A DNA stretch of 64,000 nt, taken from NCBI RefSeq assembly GCF_011801125.1, contig NZ_CP046171.1, forward strand, positions 4,154,001 to 4,218,000. The letters run 5' to 3'. Below the pieces are notes generated by a model that did no database searches, was not told the origin of the DNA, and saw only the letters and a list, made by a program, of their open reading frames with translations. The position numbers and the translations under genes were made by a program. Origin of the DNA: Nocardia brasiliensis. Its GTDB lineage: Bacteria > Actinomycetota > Actinomycetes > Mycobacteriales > Mycobacteriaceae. This document shows positions 1 to 9,144 of this stretch, piece by piece (position 1 is the stretch's first letter; every line of letters starts with the position of its first letter).

Positions 1-2
1 TG

Positions 3-182
3 TTCCTGCAATTGATGTATCGCCACCACCGCGGCGGTATCGCGATGGCGCAGGCGGCCGACCAGCTGATCGCCGCGGGCCCGGTGAAGGAAACCGCGCG
101 ATCGATGATCCATGCGCAAGCCCAGGAGACCGGGCTGATGGGGATGCTGCTCACTGAGCGTGGCGCAGCTCCCCTGCCCTGA
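3..182 (+). CDS. DUF305 family protein, C-terminal fragment cut by window edge
   Basis: The frame is open from the first bases and ends in TGA at 180-182. It begins FLQLMYRHHRGGIAMAQAA, the conserved C-terminal signature of the DUF305 (ferritin-like four-helix) family, with the paired His residues and the Met-rich helix seen in these proteins. Family members are mostly exported or lipid-anchored in actinobacteria and some are linked to copper handling; which applies here cannot be judged because the N-terminus lies outside the window. The gene is convergent with the chitinase gene 14 bp downstream. Confidence 0.8.
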   Translation, partial: FLQLMYRHHRGGIAMAQAADQLIAAGPVKETARSMIHAQAQETGLMGMLLTERGAAPLP

Positions 183-196
183 TCGGTAGATCCGGC

Positions 197-1291
197 TCAT
201 CGCCCCTGCAGCGACTTGACGTTGTCACCGAAGGTCCAGCCGCGCGAACCGTCCCAGTTGAGCGACCAGGTCATCAAGCCCTTCAGGCTGTTCGCCGCGC
301 CGGTACCGTAGTGGTTCCACGCCTGAGCCACCAGGCCCGGTGACATGTAGCCGCCACCCGCACCGGGTTGCGCGGGCAAACCGGGGACCTGCTTGTCGTA
401 CGGCACCTTGATGGTGGTGCCCTGAATCGTCAAACCGTTGGCCAGACAATCGGTTTGCGCGACAAAGCCCTGCACCGTCCCGGCCTGATACGAGTCGCCG
501 GAGCAGCCGTACATGCTGCCGTTGTAATACTGCATGTTCAACCACCACAGGCGGCCGTTGTCCGCGTACTTCTTGATGATCGGCAGGTAGGCGCCCCAGA
601 TCGAGCCGTACGTGACGCTCCCCCCGGTGACATACGCCGTCTCGGGCGCCATGGTCAGACCGAAGCCCGCCGGCATCTGCGCCAGCACGCCGTCGATGAT
701 CCGGATCAGGTTCGACTGCGAGGCCGAGAGGGTCTTGATGTTGCCGGAGCCAGTGAGTCCCGTCTCCAGGTCGATGTCGATGCCGTCGAAGTTGTACCGC
801 TTCAGGATCGGCACGATCGTCGCGACGAATCGGTCCGCGACCGCACTCGAACTCAGGTCGATGCCCGCCGCCGCGCCGCCGATGGACATCAGAATGGTCG
901 CACCCGCGGCTTTGGCCTCACACATCTGCGCGGGCGTCGCCACCTTCACGGTGCTGTCCATGCCGTCTTCCCAGCGAGCCGTGCCGTTGGACTCGATCAC
1001 CGGGAACGCCGCGTTGATCACGTTGTGGCCGTGCGCCGCGATGCGCGCATCGGTGATCGGAATCCAGCCCATCCCCGGGTGCACACCGTTGGACGCGCCG
1101 TCCCAGTTCTCCCAATACCCTTGCAGCACTTTTCCGGTCGGCTTCGGCTTGGTCGCACACGTGTCTCCCTGCGCCGCGTGCGCCCCCGGCACGACCCCGA
1201 CGACCAGCGCGCCCACCACGCCCGCGACCGTCACCAAACTCCGCACCAATATCGAGCGCCGCCCCCCACCCGGGCCATTTGTCCTTTTCAT
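197..1291 (-). CDS. Secreted GH18 chitinase
   Basis: This is a 364-residue exported glycoside hydrolase family 18 enzyme that should cleave beta-1,4-linked N-acetylglucosamine polymers. An Arg-rich N-region and a hydrophobic core ending AHA-A form a signal peptide. The GH18 active-site motif DGIDIDLE (pattern DxxDxDxE) is present, with the last Glu as the acid/base catalyst, preceded by the SIGG strand motif. WWLNMQYYN and the terminal LMTWSLNWD complete the TIM barrel. There is no separate chitin-binding domain. The ATG at 1291 is chosen because the only earlier start is a TTG. The roughly 270 bp between this gene and the phospholipase gene contain the promoter; no strong ribosome-binding site is visible. 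Confidence 0.92.
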   Translation of the reverse strand: MKRTNGPGGGRRSILVRSLVTVAGVVGALVVGVVPGAHAAQGDTCATKPKPTGKVLQGYWENWDGASNGVHPGMGWIPITDARIAAHGHNVINAAFPVIESNGTARWEDGMDSTVKVATPAQMCEAKAAGATILMSIGGAAAGIDLSSSAVADRFVATIVPILKRYNFDGIDIDLETGLTGSGNIKTLSASQSNLIRIIDGVLAQMPAGFGLTMAPETAYVTGGSVTYGSIWGAYLPIIKKYADNGRLWWLNMQYYNGSMYGCSGDSYQAGTVQGFVAQTDCLANGLTIQGTTIKVPYDKQVPGLPAQPGAGGGYMSPGLVAQAWNHYGTGAANSLKGLMTWSLNWDGSRGWTFGDNVKSLQGR

Positions 1292-1559
1292 AACCAAGTA
1301 GAACCACAGCACCGAGATCAAACTCGACCGTCACCAACTGGGGACCGATCCTTTTCTCCCCGACCGCCTCCTGAACTGCCACGGCGGCGCACCCGAAGGC
1401 GCGATGGGGAGATCGAATGCCCCACCCGGCCCTCGAGCGAACGAGTCCACTCGGCCGTCCTTGCTGTTTTTGGACCGTGGCTGGTTGTGGACTTCGAGAA
1501 ACACCGGGTCAATACATAGCTAGATGCGCATATCGCAGTAAAAGTATGCTTCTGGCGAT

Positions 1560-3659
1560 CTAATCGCCCTCGGCACCGGCGTCCTCGACGCGTCCGGTCA
1601 GGCGGCGGGCGAAGGTCGGATCCGCCGGGCAGGTCACCGCGAGGTCGTACCAACCGTCCTCGGTGGGCCAGTCGAGGGATTTCGTGGTGCCCGCGGGCAG
1701 GGTCACCTCGTGGGCGGTCGTGCCGAAACGGCGCGGCGTCACGACGAGCGCGACCTGCTCTCCCCCGCCGTTGGCCAGATCCAGTGCTAGCCGGCCGCGC
1801 CGGATCAGCTGGCGCACAACGATATCGGCGGCGGCACCCGCGGTATTGCCGCGCAGTTCGTGCCAGAAACGATTCGGGCCTTGCACCACGATGTCGTAAT
1901 CGCCCGTGACCGTGCACAATTCGGTGATCTCGTCGACGACATCGTGGTGCACGGGGAAACCGGTCGCATCGGCGTAGTCGTAGACGGCGAAGTGAGCCGG
2001 ACGCGCGCCGCTGTTGCGCAGGGTGAGCGCGAGTCGGGTCGGCGAGCGCAGCACCGCCGACACGGTGGGCTGATAGGGCAACGCCCGCGCCGGGCGAGCG
2101 CCGGGCTCCTGCGCCGGAACCGACTGCGCGGGTGGCGGATCCGGCATCCATCGCGGTACCGGCGCGGGCACCGGCCCCGGACGACGCAGACGAGGCGGCC
2201 TTCCTGCGACGTGGAAGTCGAACGCCGAGGTCAAGTCGCCGCAGACAGTGCGCCGCCAGTCGCTGATATTCGGCTCGGCCACACCGGTCCAGGCTTCCAG
2301 GAAACGCAGCACCGAGGTGTGGTCGAACACCTCGGAATCCACGAAACCACCGATGCTCCACGGCGATACCACCACCATCGGCACCCGCGGCCCGAGCCCG
2401 ATCGCCTGCCCCTGGTACCAGTCGTCGCCTTCGCCGTGCGCGGGTCGCGGCGGCACAGGCGGCGGCACATGGTCGAAGAAGCCGTCGTTCTCGTCGAAGT
2501 TGATGAACAGTGCGGTCTTCGACCAGGTCTCGGTGTCCGCGGCGATGATGTCGAGCAGCTCGTAGATCAGGTTCGCGCTGACCACCGGGGTCGAACCGGA
2601 CGGATGTTCGCTCAGCGCCTGCGGCGGCACCAGCCACGTCACGGCGGGCAGCGCGCCCGCCGTGACGTCGGCGCGGAAGCGTTGCAGCAGCGTCCCCGGC
2701 GCGCTGCGGTACATGGCACGGTCGAACAGACTGCGCTGCCCTGCGTCCAGGCCGTCGAGTGCCGCGTCGAGCTGGGCGAGCAGGCGCTGCCGATCTGCCT
2801 CGGGCAGCGTGAGCAACGCGGTGTAGAGCTGTTCGGTCGTCCGGTAGCCGCCGTCGACCTGCGCGAGCACCCGCGCGCCGATCCGCTTGAACGGCGCGAA
2901 ATACTCGACCGGGTTGTCGGTGAAGTTGTCCCATTCCTGGTAGATCTGCCAGGACACGCCCGCGGCCTGCAACCGTTGCGGATAGGTGGTCCATTCGTAG
3001 CCGGGATGGTCCACCTCGTAGGCGTCGTTGGCCACGGCGCGATTTCGCGTTCCCGGCTCGAATCCGGTGGTGCCGGTGAAGAAGTAGTTCCGGTTCGGGT
3101 TGGTGCCGCCGAACATCGAGCAGTGGTAGGCGTCGCAAATGGTGAAGGTCTCGGCCAGTTCGTACTGAAGGGGAATGTCGCGCCGCTCGTAATAGGTCAT
3201 CGTGGCAGGCGTTTTGGCGGGAACCCAGTTGTCGTACCAGCCCTGAGCCCACGCCGCGGTACTGCCGTGCCACTCGTGGTTCAGCGCGTCGAGGTACTGG
3301 ATGTCGCTGTCCGGACGGCCCGCCCGCGCCGCCGCTTCGCGCAGCGAGAACGGCAGCACCTCCGCGGCCGGTGCGGGCGGCTGCCCCGGCGGCACCGGCC
3401 ACGGTTGCCGGAAGACCGATCGCCCGTCGCGCAACCGCAGCGGCGACTCGTCCCCGAAGCCGCGCACCCCGCGCAACGTCCCGTAGTAGTGGTCGAACGA
3501 GCGGTTCTCCTGCATCAGCAGCACCACGTGCTCGATCCCGGCGAGCCCGCCGCGCCGCATCGGCGCGGCCATCGCGCGGTGCAGCGCGGGCGGCAGCAGC
3601 GAGGCGGCCGCGCCCGCCGCCACGGAGCCGAACAGGTGTCGACGCGACATTGAGACCAT
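1560..3659 (-). CDS. Phospholipase C, phosphocholine-specific type, Tat-exported
   Basis: The 699-residue product starts with a twin-arginine signal (SRRHLFGSVAAGAAASLLP), followed by the phosphoesterase-family start IEHVVLLMQENRSFDHYYG. The ENRSFDHY motif carries the metal-binding Asn and nucleophile region of bacterial and mycobacterial PlcA/B/C-type enzymes. Length matches the family (about 690-700), including the two C-terminal DUF756 repeats near residues 500-680. It should hydrolyse phosphatidylcholine or sphingomyelin outside the membrane. An alternative ATG at 3650 would give MSRRHLF, also acceptable for a Tat substrate. It lies directly downstream of an ECF41 sigma remnant on the same strand. 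Confidence 0.93.
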   Translation of the reverse strand: MVSMSRRHLFGSVAAGAAASLLPPALHRAMAAPMRRGGLAGIEHVVLLMQENRSFDHYYGTLRGVRGFGDESPLRLRDGRSVFRQPWPVPPGQPPAPAAEVLPFSLREAAARAGRPDSDIQYLDALNHEWHGSTAAWAQGWYDNWVPAKTPATMTYYERRDIPLQYELAETFTICDAYHCSMFGGTNPNRNYFFTGTTGFEPGTRNRAVANDAYEVDHPGYEWTTYPQRLQAAGVSWQIYQEWDNFTDNPVEYFAPFKRIGARVLAQVDGGYRTTEQLYTALLTLPEADRQRLLAQLDAALDGLDAGQRSLFDRAMYRSAPGTLLQRFRADVTAGALPAVTWLVPPQALSEHPSGSTPVVSANLIYELLDIIAADTETWSKTALFINFDENDGFFDHVPPPVPPRPAHGEGDDWYQGQAIGLGPRVPMVVVSPWSIGGFVDSEVFDHTSVLRFLEAWTGVAEPNISDWRRTVCGDLTSAFDFHVAGRPPRLRRPGPVPAPVPRWMPDPPPAQSVPAQEPGARPARALPYQPTVSAVLRSPTRLALTLRNSGARPAHFAVYDYADATGFPVHHDVVDEITELCTVTGDYDIVVQGPNRFWHELRGNTAGAAADIVVRQLIRRGRLALDLANGGGEQVALVVTPRRFGTTAHEVTLPAGTTKSLDWPTEDGWYDLAVTCPADPTFARRLTGRVEDAGAEGD

Positions 3660-3669
3660 CCCGCGGATG

Positions 3670-3890
3670 CTAGAGCCTGCGGTTTGCCGGGGCGTGAACA
3701 GACGAAACGCTACCGCGATCCCCGGCTGAGTCGGTCCAGGCGCGCAGCTTCTCCGGGTTACGGATCACCCAGATGCGCGTGATCCGCCGATCCTCGACGT
3801 CGAAGGCGTAGACCGAGACGATGGTGCCGGCGAGCAGCGCCACCAGCCCGGGTTGGCCGTTCACCGTGCGTTCGGTCAGCGTCACCTCGG
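3670..3890 (-). pseudogene. C-terminal remnant of an ECF41-type sigma factor
   Basis: This frame ends in TGA at 3670 and encodes a recognisable C-terminal piece of an ECF41 sigma factor: VNGQPGLV (the NGxPG motif of the SnoaL-like extension), then DVEDRRITRIWVIRNPEKL, which contains the NPxKL box typical of ECF41. The sigma-2 and sigma-4 regions and the first part of the NTF2-like domain are missing. Upstream in the same frame the sequence degenerates and runs into the 3' end of the helicase gene. No start codon with a ribosome-binding site is seen. I read it as a gene remnant. Confidence 0.7.
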
Positions 3891-3997
3891 GCGCGCCGCT
3901 CGGCGAGCACGGGCTGGGCATCGACGTGTCCGCGGCCCGGCTCCAGGGCTGAGCCTCCGGTGGGGCCGATGCCGAACGGCAAGCGGCCCACCGGCGT

Positions 3998-6436
3998 TCA
4001 GCCGCGGCCCGCGTTGCGCGCGGTGCCACGGTGCGCCGGTACCGTGGCGGGATCCTCCGGCCACGCGTGTTTGGGGTAGCGCCCGCGCAGGTCCGCGCGT
4101 ACCTGCGGCCAACCGGTCCGCCAGAACGACGCCAGGTCCGCGGTGACCGCGACGGGGCGCTGCGCTGGCGAGAGCAGGTGCAGCACAAGGGGAACGCGCC
4201 CGCCGGCCAGGCGTGGCGCTTCGGCCCAGCCGAACACCTCCTGCACCTTCACCGCGAGCACCGGCGAGTCGGTCGCGTAGTCGAGGCGGGGACGGCTACC
4301 GGAGGGCACCGTCAGCCTTTCCGGCGCCAATTCGTCCAGCTGGGCGGCCTCCGGCCAGGGCAGTAGGCGACGCAAAGCCGCCCCGGCGTCCACCCGGGCC
4401 AGGTCGGCGCGGTTGCGGGCGGTGGCCAGTTCCGGTCCGAGCCAGAGATCGGCGGTGCCGAGCAACGACTGGTCGTCGACCGCGGGCCACGGCGCCCCGA
4501 GGGTGCGGTGCAAGAAGTCGAGGCGGTGCCGCAACGCGACCGCCTCGCCGTCCCACCGCAGCAGTTCCAGTCCGGTCGTGTGCAGTCCGTCGCGCACGGC
4601 GGCGGCGAGCAGTGCGCGGTCCGGATCGCGAATCGGCCGCTCCGACAATACGATCGCGCCGAGGCGCTCGGTCCGCCTGGACACCACGTCGCCGTCCGAC
4701 CAGGCCACCTCGTCCACGGTGGTCACCAGGCTCGCCGCCGCGCGCCGCGCGAGCTGTTCGTCGGCCGCGGCCGCCAGCCGGATCTGCCCCTCGGACCGCC
4801 CCGGATCACGCGTCGCCACACCGACCGCCAGCCACTGAGCCTCCCCCACACCGGAACCGGGCGGCAACGTCACCGCGGTGCCGCCCGCCATGAGGTAGCT
4901 CGCCGAGCCAGGCGCGCGCCGACGCGCGAGGCGTTCCGGATAGGCCAGCGCCACAACGAATGCCGGATCGTCGCGACCGTCGGCCGCCGCGACCGCGCGG
5001 GTCAGTCGGTCGACCTCGCGCTGCCAGCGCCCCGGCCGCTCCCGGCGCAGCGCGCGCAGGCCCGACACGAGATCGACGCCGTCGAGCAGGGTGTCGTCGT
5101 CGAGAACGGTCACCACCTCCGCCGCCGCCCGCGCGCCGACCACGGGGGCGCCGTCGAGCAACGCGCGCGCCAATCGCGGATGCAAGCCGAGCTGCGCGAT
5201 CTGCCGCCCACGGTCGGTGACCGTGCCGTCGTCGTGCACCGCGCCCAAGGCGCGCAACACTTCTCGGCCCGCGGCCAGCCCACCGGTCGGCGGCGCGTCC
5301 CACCACGCGAGGCCGTGTCCGTCGGCCGTGCCCCAGCACGCGAGCTCCAACGCCAACCGGGTGAGGTCCGCCGTGCGGATCTCCGGCTCCGGGTAGGCGG
5401 GCAGCGTGGCGTGCTCGTACTCCGGCCAGCAGCGCCACACCGCGCCGGGCGCCTCGCGGCCGGCGCGGCCCGCGCGCTGCTCGGCCACCGCCGCCGAAAC
5501 CCGCACCGTCGCAAGCCCGGACAGCCCGCGACCGCGATCGATGCGCGGCACCCTGGCCAGGCCCGAATCCACCACCGCCCGCACGCCAGGCACGGTCAGA
5601 CTCGATTCGGCCACCGCCGTGGCGAGCACCACGCGCCGCCGGGCGCCCGGCCGCAGCGCCGCGTCCTGCCCGGCCGTGGCGAGCCTGCCGTGCAACGGAA
5701 CGACATCGATACCGCTCAGGTCAGCGAGAAGTGCTGTCGTCCGGCGGATCTCACCGGCCCCCGGCAGGAAGACCAGCACGTCCCCGTCGGTCGCGGCGAG
5801 CGCGGCCCTGGTCGCACGAGCCACGTGTGCTTCGACCCGCTCGCGCGGGGCCTGCGGCACGTACGTCGTGCGCACCGGGTGGGTCCGCCCCTCGACCCGC
5901 AGCACCGGCGCACCGCGGTCCGCGTCCAGCAGCGCGGAAAGCCGCTCGGCCGCAACGGTTGCCGAGGTGGCCAGCACCCGCAGGTCCGGTCGCAGCCCGG
6001 CCCTGGCGTCGAGCAGCAACGCCAGCAGCAGGTCCGCGTCGAGGTGCCGCTCGTGACACTCGTCGAGCAGCACCACGGCCACCCCGGACAACTCGGGATC
6101 ACCCTGTAGCCGCCGCACGAGCAGGCCGGAGGTGACCACCTCGATCCTGGTGTCCGGCCCGACGCGACGCTCCCCGCGCACCGAGTAGCCGACGGTCTCG
6201 CCCACCCGCTCCCCGAGCAATGCCGCCATCCGCGCGGCCGCGGCGCGCGCGGCGATCCGGCGCGGCTCGGCCACCAGCACCCGGCCGGTCGCCGCCGCCA
6301 AGGCCAGCGGCACCAGAGTCGTCTTCCCCGTGCCCGGCGGTGCGACCAGCACAGCGGTCCCCCGCTGCGCCAGGGTGGCGACGAGCTGATCGAGAGTGGC
6401 GCGGACCGGTAGGTCGGGCAGTTCGGGCAGTTTCAT
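3998..6436 (-). CDS. hrpB: ATP-dependent RNA helicase HrpB
   Basis: An 812-residue DEAH-family helicase. In order it has Walker A (PPGTGKTT, about residue 33), motif II LLDECHERH (DECH in place of DEAH, as often in HrpB), the SAT motif (LATSATV), and motifs V and VI (VVLATAVAESSLTVPG, QRAGRAGR). The helicase-associated domain and the HrpB-specific C-terminal region ending in the HAWPEDP motif follow. Length matches HrpB (about 800-850). It acts on RNA in the cytosol; the physiological substrate is poorly known. ATG at 6436 (MKLPELPDLPV) is the only ATG near the 5' end; a TTG lies 39 nt upstream. Confidence 0.95.
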   Translation of the reverse strand: MKLPELPDLPVRATLDQLVATLAQRGTAVLVAPPGTGKTTLVPLALAAATGRVLVAEPRRIAARAAAARMAALLGERVGETVGYSVRGERRVGPDTRIEVVTSGLLVRRLQGDPELSGVAVVLLDECHERHLDADLLLALLLDARAGLRPDLRVLATSATVAAERLSALLDADRGAPVLRVEGRTHPVRTTYVPQAPRERVEAHVARATRAALAATDGDVLVFLPGAGEIRRTTALLADLSGIDVVPLHGRLATAGQDAALRPGARRRVVLATAVAESSLTVPGVRAVVDSGLARVPRIDRGRGLSGLATVRVSAAVAEQRAGRAGREAPGAVWRCWPEYEHATLPAYPEPEIRTADLTRLALELACWGTADGHGLAWWDAPPTGGLAAGREVLRALGAVHDDGTVTDRGRQIAQLGLHPRLARALLDGAPVVGARAAAEVVTVLDDDTLLDGVDLVSGLRALRRERPGRWQREVDRLTRAVAAADGRDDPAFVVALAYPERLARRRAPGSASYLMAGGTAVTLPPGSGVGEAQWLAVGVATRDPGRSEGQIRLAAAADEQLARRAAASLVTTVDEVAWSDGDVVSRRTERLGAIVLSERPIRDPDRALLAAAVRDGLHTTGLELLRWDGEAVALRHRLDFLHRTLGAPWPAVDDQSLLGTADLWLGPELATARNRADLARVDAGAALRRLLPWPEAAQLDELAPERLTVPSGSRPRLDYATDSPVLAVKVQEVFGWAEAPRLAGGRVPLVLHLLSPAQRPVAVTADLASFWRTGWPQVRADLRGRYPKHAWPEDPATVPAHRGTARNAGRG

Positions 6437-6500
6437 CGGCAACCAGTCTGCCGTCGCCCGGTCGCCCGCGGACAACCACCCACCGTTCCGGTCGGCGGGA

Positions 6501-7160
6501 TCAGGGCTCGATCAACCCGGCGCGGATGGCGTAACGGGTCAACGCCAGTCGGTCGCGCAAACCCAGCTTCTGCATCACGTTGGCCCGGTGCCGGTCCACG
6601 GTCTTCACGCTGATGAACAGGTCACCGGCGATCTCCCGGGACGAGAAGCCCTCGGCGACGAGTTTGACCACCTCTTCCTCGCGCGGTGTGAGCAGGCTGC
6701 GGGGCAGCGACTCCCCGTCGCGCGCGCGGTGCAGCCAGTCCCGGATCAGCGAGTTCACCGCGCCCGGATACAGGTATGACTCGCCGCGCAGGGTGGCCCG
6801 GCAGGCCTCGAGCAGATCGCGGTCGGCCACGGACTTCAGCACGTAGCCGGACGCGCCGACGCGCAGCGATTCGAAGAAGTACTGCTCGTTGTCATACATC
6901 GACAGCATCAGAATCCGCACCTGCGGATGATTGTTCGCGATCTCGCGCGCGGCCTGGATCCCGGTCAGCCGCGGCATCGCGATATCGAGGATCGCCAGAT
7001 CCACCGGCGTCGCGGCGATCTGCTGGATCGCGTCGTAGCCGTTGGCCGCCTCGGCGACCACGGTGAGGTCGGGTTCGGCGTCGAGGATCAGCCGCAGACC
7101 CGAACGCACCAGGGCGTGGTCGTCGGCGAGCAAGACCCGGGCCGGTGCCGCGGTTGTCAC
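6501..7160 (-). CDS. NarL/LuxR-family response regulator
   Basis: The 219-residue protein has a receiver domain (residues 8-125, phospho-acceptor Asp in LAILDIAMPRL, conserved Lys in VLKSV) and a C-terminal LuxR-type helix-turn-helix (LTPREEEVVKLVAEGFSSREI). It begins with GTG, and the GTGA overlaps the stop of the histidine kinase gene upstream, so the pair is translationally coupled. Phosphorylation by that kinase is the obvious input. Its targets are not shown by the sequence. The protein resembles DevR/NarL-type regulators but lacks features that would identify one. Confidence 0.93.
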   Translation of the reverse strand: MTTAAPARVLLADDHALVRSGLRLILDAEPDLTVVAEAANGYDAIQQIAATPVDLAILDIAMPRLTGIQAAREIANNHPQVRILMLSMYDNEQYFFESLRVGASGYVLKSVADRDLLEACRATLRGESYLYPGAVNSLIRDWLHRARDGESLPRSLLTPREEEVVKLVAEGFSSREIAGDLFISVKTVDRHRANVMQKLGLRDRLALTRYAIRAGLIEP

Positions 7161-8206
7161 GAGCTACCTCCTGAATCGTGGTGCGGGATGCGCACGCACA
7201 CCTCGGTGCCGTGTCCCGGCGCCGAATCGATGGTCAGCGTGGCGTTCACGAGCAGGGCGCGTTCGCGCATGCCGCGAATGCCCGCGCCGTCCTCGACCAC
7301 GCCGCCACGTCCATTGTCGCGAACCCGCAGCACCAGATTGTCCGAGCGCACGGACAAGCTCAACCGCACCGCGGTGGCCTCGGCGTGCCTGGCGATATTG
7401 GTCAGACTCTCCTGCGCGATGCGGTAGCAGACGAGCTCGACCTCCTCGGCGAGCCGGGGAAGATCGCGATCCACCTTGCGCGCCACGGTGATCCCCGCGG
7501 TGTTCGCGAACTCACCGCACAGCGCCGCGAGCGCGCTGGCCAGGCCCAGGTCGTCGAGCACGTCGGGGCGCAGCCGCCGGGCGATGTTGCGTACCTCGTC
7601 GAGGCACCCGCGCACGGTTTCCTGCGCGTCGTGCAAGACCTCGGCCACGTCGGTGGGCGAGCGATCGGCCGCGCGTTTCATCGAAAGCAGTGCGACGGTG
7701 AGGCTCTGGCCGATCTCGTCGTGCAGCTCCCTGGCGATCCTGCGGCGTTCCCCCTCCTGCGCCGCCAGCGCGGACGCGCTCGCCGCGGTGCGCTCGGTGG
7801 CCAGCCGGTCCACCATCGCGTTGAACGTATCGATCAGGTGCGACAGATCGCCGTTGCCGCGCTCGTCGAAGCGGCCGCTGCGCCGCAGCGGGTCCACCCG
7901 ACGCATCGAGGCGATCAGCCCGTCGAGCGGCGCCAGGCTCGTCCGCAGCAGCAGCGCGTTCGCGGCCAGGATCACCGCGAGACCGATCAGCAACACCGGG
8001 ATCTCGGTCAACCGCACCCGCGCGGACACCGTCGCGGGCGAGACCGCGAGCACCAGCGTGCCGAGCGTGAACACCGCGCCGTTGATCAGGAAGATGCGCC
8101 GGAACAGTGCCCGACCCGGCGTCCACGGTCGCCGCCGGAACAAGCCACCTGCACTGTCCGGTCGGTCCATCCCTCCAGTCTGTCCATGCGCGCGCGAGGT
8201 GTCCAT
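7157..8206 (-). CDS. Membrane sensor histidine kinase (HisKA_3 type)
   Basis: About 349 residues. Two hydrophobic segments (around residues 35-60 and 70-95) flank a very short loop, so the sensor detects something in or at the membrane rather than through a large extracellular domain. A HAMP-like segment with the IDTFNAMVDRL motif follows, then the HisKA_3 phospho-acceptor (ERRRIARELHDEIGQSL, His in ELHDE) and an HATPase_c domain (DNGRGG, GIRGMRERA). It overlaps the response regulator gene by 4 nt. GTG at 8218 or ATG at 8170 are alternative starts. The gene is divergent from the 8347-10428 set across 140 bp. Confidence 0.9.
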   Translation of the reverse strand: MDTSRAHGQTGGMDRPDSAGGLFRRRPWTPGRALFRRIFLINGAVFTLGTLVLAVSPATVSARVRLTEIPVLLIGLAVILAANALLLRTSLAPLDGLIASMRRVDPLRRSGRFDERGNGDLSHLIDTFNAMVDRLATERTAASASALAAQEGERRRIARELHDEIGQSLTVALLSMKRAADRSPTDVAEVLHDAQETVRGCLDEVRNIARRLRPDVLDDLGLASALAALCGEFANTAGITVARKVDRDLPRLAEEVELVCYRIAQESLTNIARHAEATAVRLSLSVRSDNLVLRVRDNGRGGVVEDGAGIRGMRERALLVNATLTIDSAPGHGTEVCVRIPHHDSGGSS

Positions 8207-8346
8207 GGGGTCGGCCACCCATTCCGCGCCATCTCGACTACATAGCCGCTACCTGCGGAGATGAGTAACAGCACCGATGGTTCAACGGAGCGGCACCGAC
8301 AACACTGGAAGTCGGAAATCACGGGACCACGGGAGGAACAGCCGGC

Positions 8347-8619
8347 ATGGATGTCGACCGAACCACTGTGCCTGGACGAGGCACGGTGCACCATTTCCTG
8401 GCCCGCGGCGGCGCTCGGTTCGCCCTGCTCACCGCGTCCGACGGCGACAAGCACGTCCTCGTCTACGACGACACCGGTGACGAACCGGTGCAGATCGTCG
8501 CGCTCGAGCCCGACGAGGCCGACCAGTTCGCTCAGTTGCTGCACAGCGCCCCGCTCCCCGACCGGGTCGCCCGCCTCGAACGCCTGCTCGACACTCTCGC
8601 CGACGATCGGAACCGGTGA
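8347..8619 (+). CDS. Small protein resembling the N-terminal domain of KhtT-type antiporter regulators
   Basis: A 90-residue soluble protein. Its pattern of a short strand with TxxPGxGxxH, then [16 protein letters not shown], then [14 protein letters not shown], matches the N-terminal module of actinobacterial cation:proton antiporter regulatory subunits (KhtT-like), but the RCK/TrkA-C domain that normally follows is absent; after about residue 65 only a short helix remains. A ribosome-binding site (GGGAGGAA) precedes the ATG. Its stop overlaps the start of the CBS gene (TGATG), so the two are coupled. I infer a ligand- or partner-sensing role for the transporter encoded two genes on. Confidence 0.7.
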   Translation: MDVDRTTVPGRGTVHHFLARGGARFALLTASDGDKHVLVYDDTGDEPVQIVALEPDEADQFAQLLHSAPLPDRVARLERLLDTLADDRNR

Positions 8620-9116
8620 TGCCCACCTTTCCCCCGCACGCGCAACGGGACCTAGCCATGCAAGCACGTGAGATCGCGATTCAGTTGCCCACCGTCCGGG
8701 TGGGCGACCCCGTCGCCAAGGCCATGCGGCTGATGGTGGTCAATCGACTACCCGGGATGATCGTCGTCGACGACGCGGACCGGCCGATCGCCGTGCTGCC
8801 CGGCACCCAGGTGCTGCGGCTGGCCATCCCGAGCTCGTACCAGAACGATCAGGCGCTGGTCCGCACGATCGACGAGCTGCACGCCGAACTGTTCTGGCAG
8901 GAGCCAGGCCGGTGGACCGTCGGCGACTGCCTGCCAGAGACCATCGCCAAACCGGCCACCGTCCGCCCCGGCGCCACCCTGCTCGAGGTCGCCTCGCTGA
9001 TGGCGCAAAAGCACAGCCCGCTGGTCGCCGTCGTCGACCGCGATCGCACGCTGCTCGGCGCGGTGACCCTGGAACGCCTGCTGCTGAGCCTGGCCATCGC
9101 CGGACCCGAGGACTGA
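8619..9116 (+). CDS. CBS-domain protein
   Basis: This roughly 165-residue cytosolic protein contains a pair of CBS motifs. The first covers about residues 15-65 ([21 protein letters not shown], then [16 protein letters not shown]) and the second about residues 105-155 ([20 protein letters not shown], then [21 protein letters not shown]). Such Bateman modules bind adenosine nucleotides and regulate attached or neighbouring transporters and enzymes. It sits between a KhtT-N-like gene and a permease gene in one operon, so gating of that permease is likely (inference). The ATG overlaps the previous stop; an internal ATG at 8658 is possible. Confidence 0.88.
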   Translation: MPTFPPHAQRDLAMQAREIAIQLPTVRVGDPVAKAMRLMVVNRLPGMIVVDDADRPIAVLPGTQVLRLAIPSSYQNDQALVRTIDELHAELFWQEPGRWTVGDCLPETIAKPATVRPGATLLEVASLMAQKHSPLVAVVDRDRTLLGAVTLERLLLSLAIAGPED

Positions 9117-9144
9117 GCCCGCCGGGCCGCACGAGGTGATCGGC

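Noticed and set aside
1318..3402. Very long open frame antisense-phase to the phospholipase gene (and similar ones on the plus strand at 1860-3653 and 368-1519)
   Set aside because: Ala/Arg/Gly-rich translations without family motifs; they are frame shadows of GC-rich genes with third-position bias.
4508..6109. Long plus-strand open frame across the helicase gene
   Set aside because: It is the antisense shadow of hrpB, which carries all helicase motifs on the other strand.
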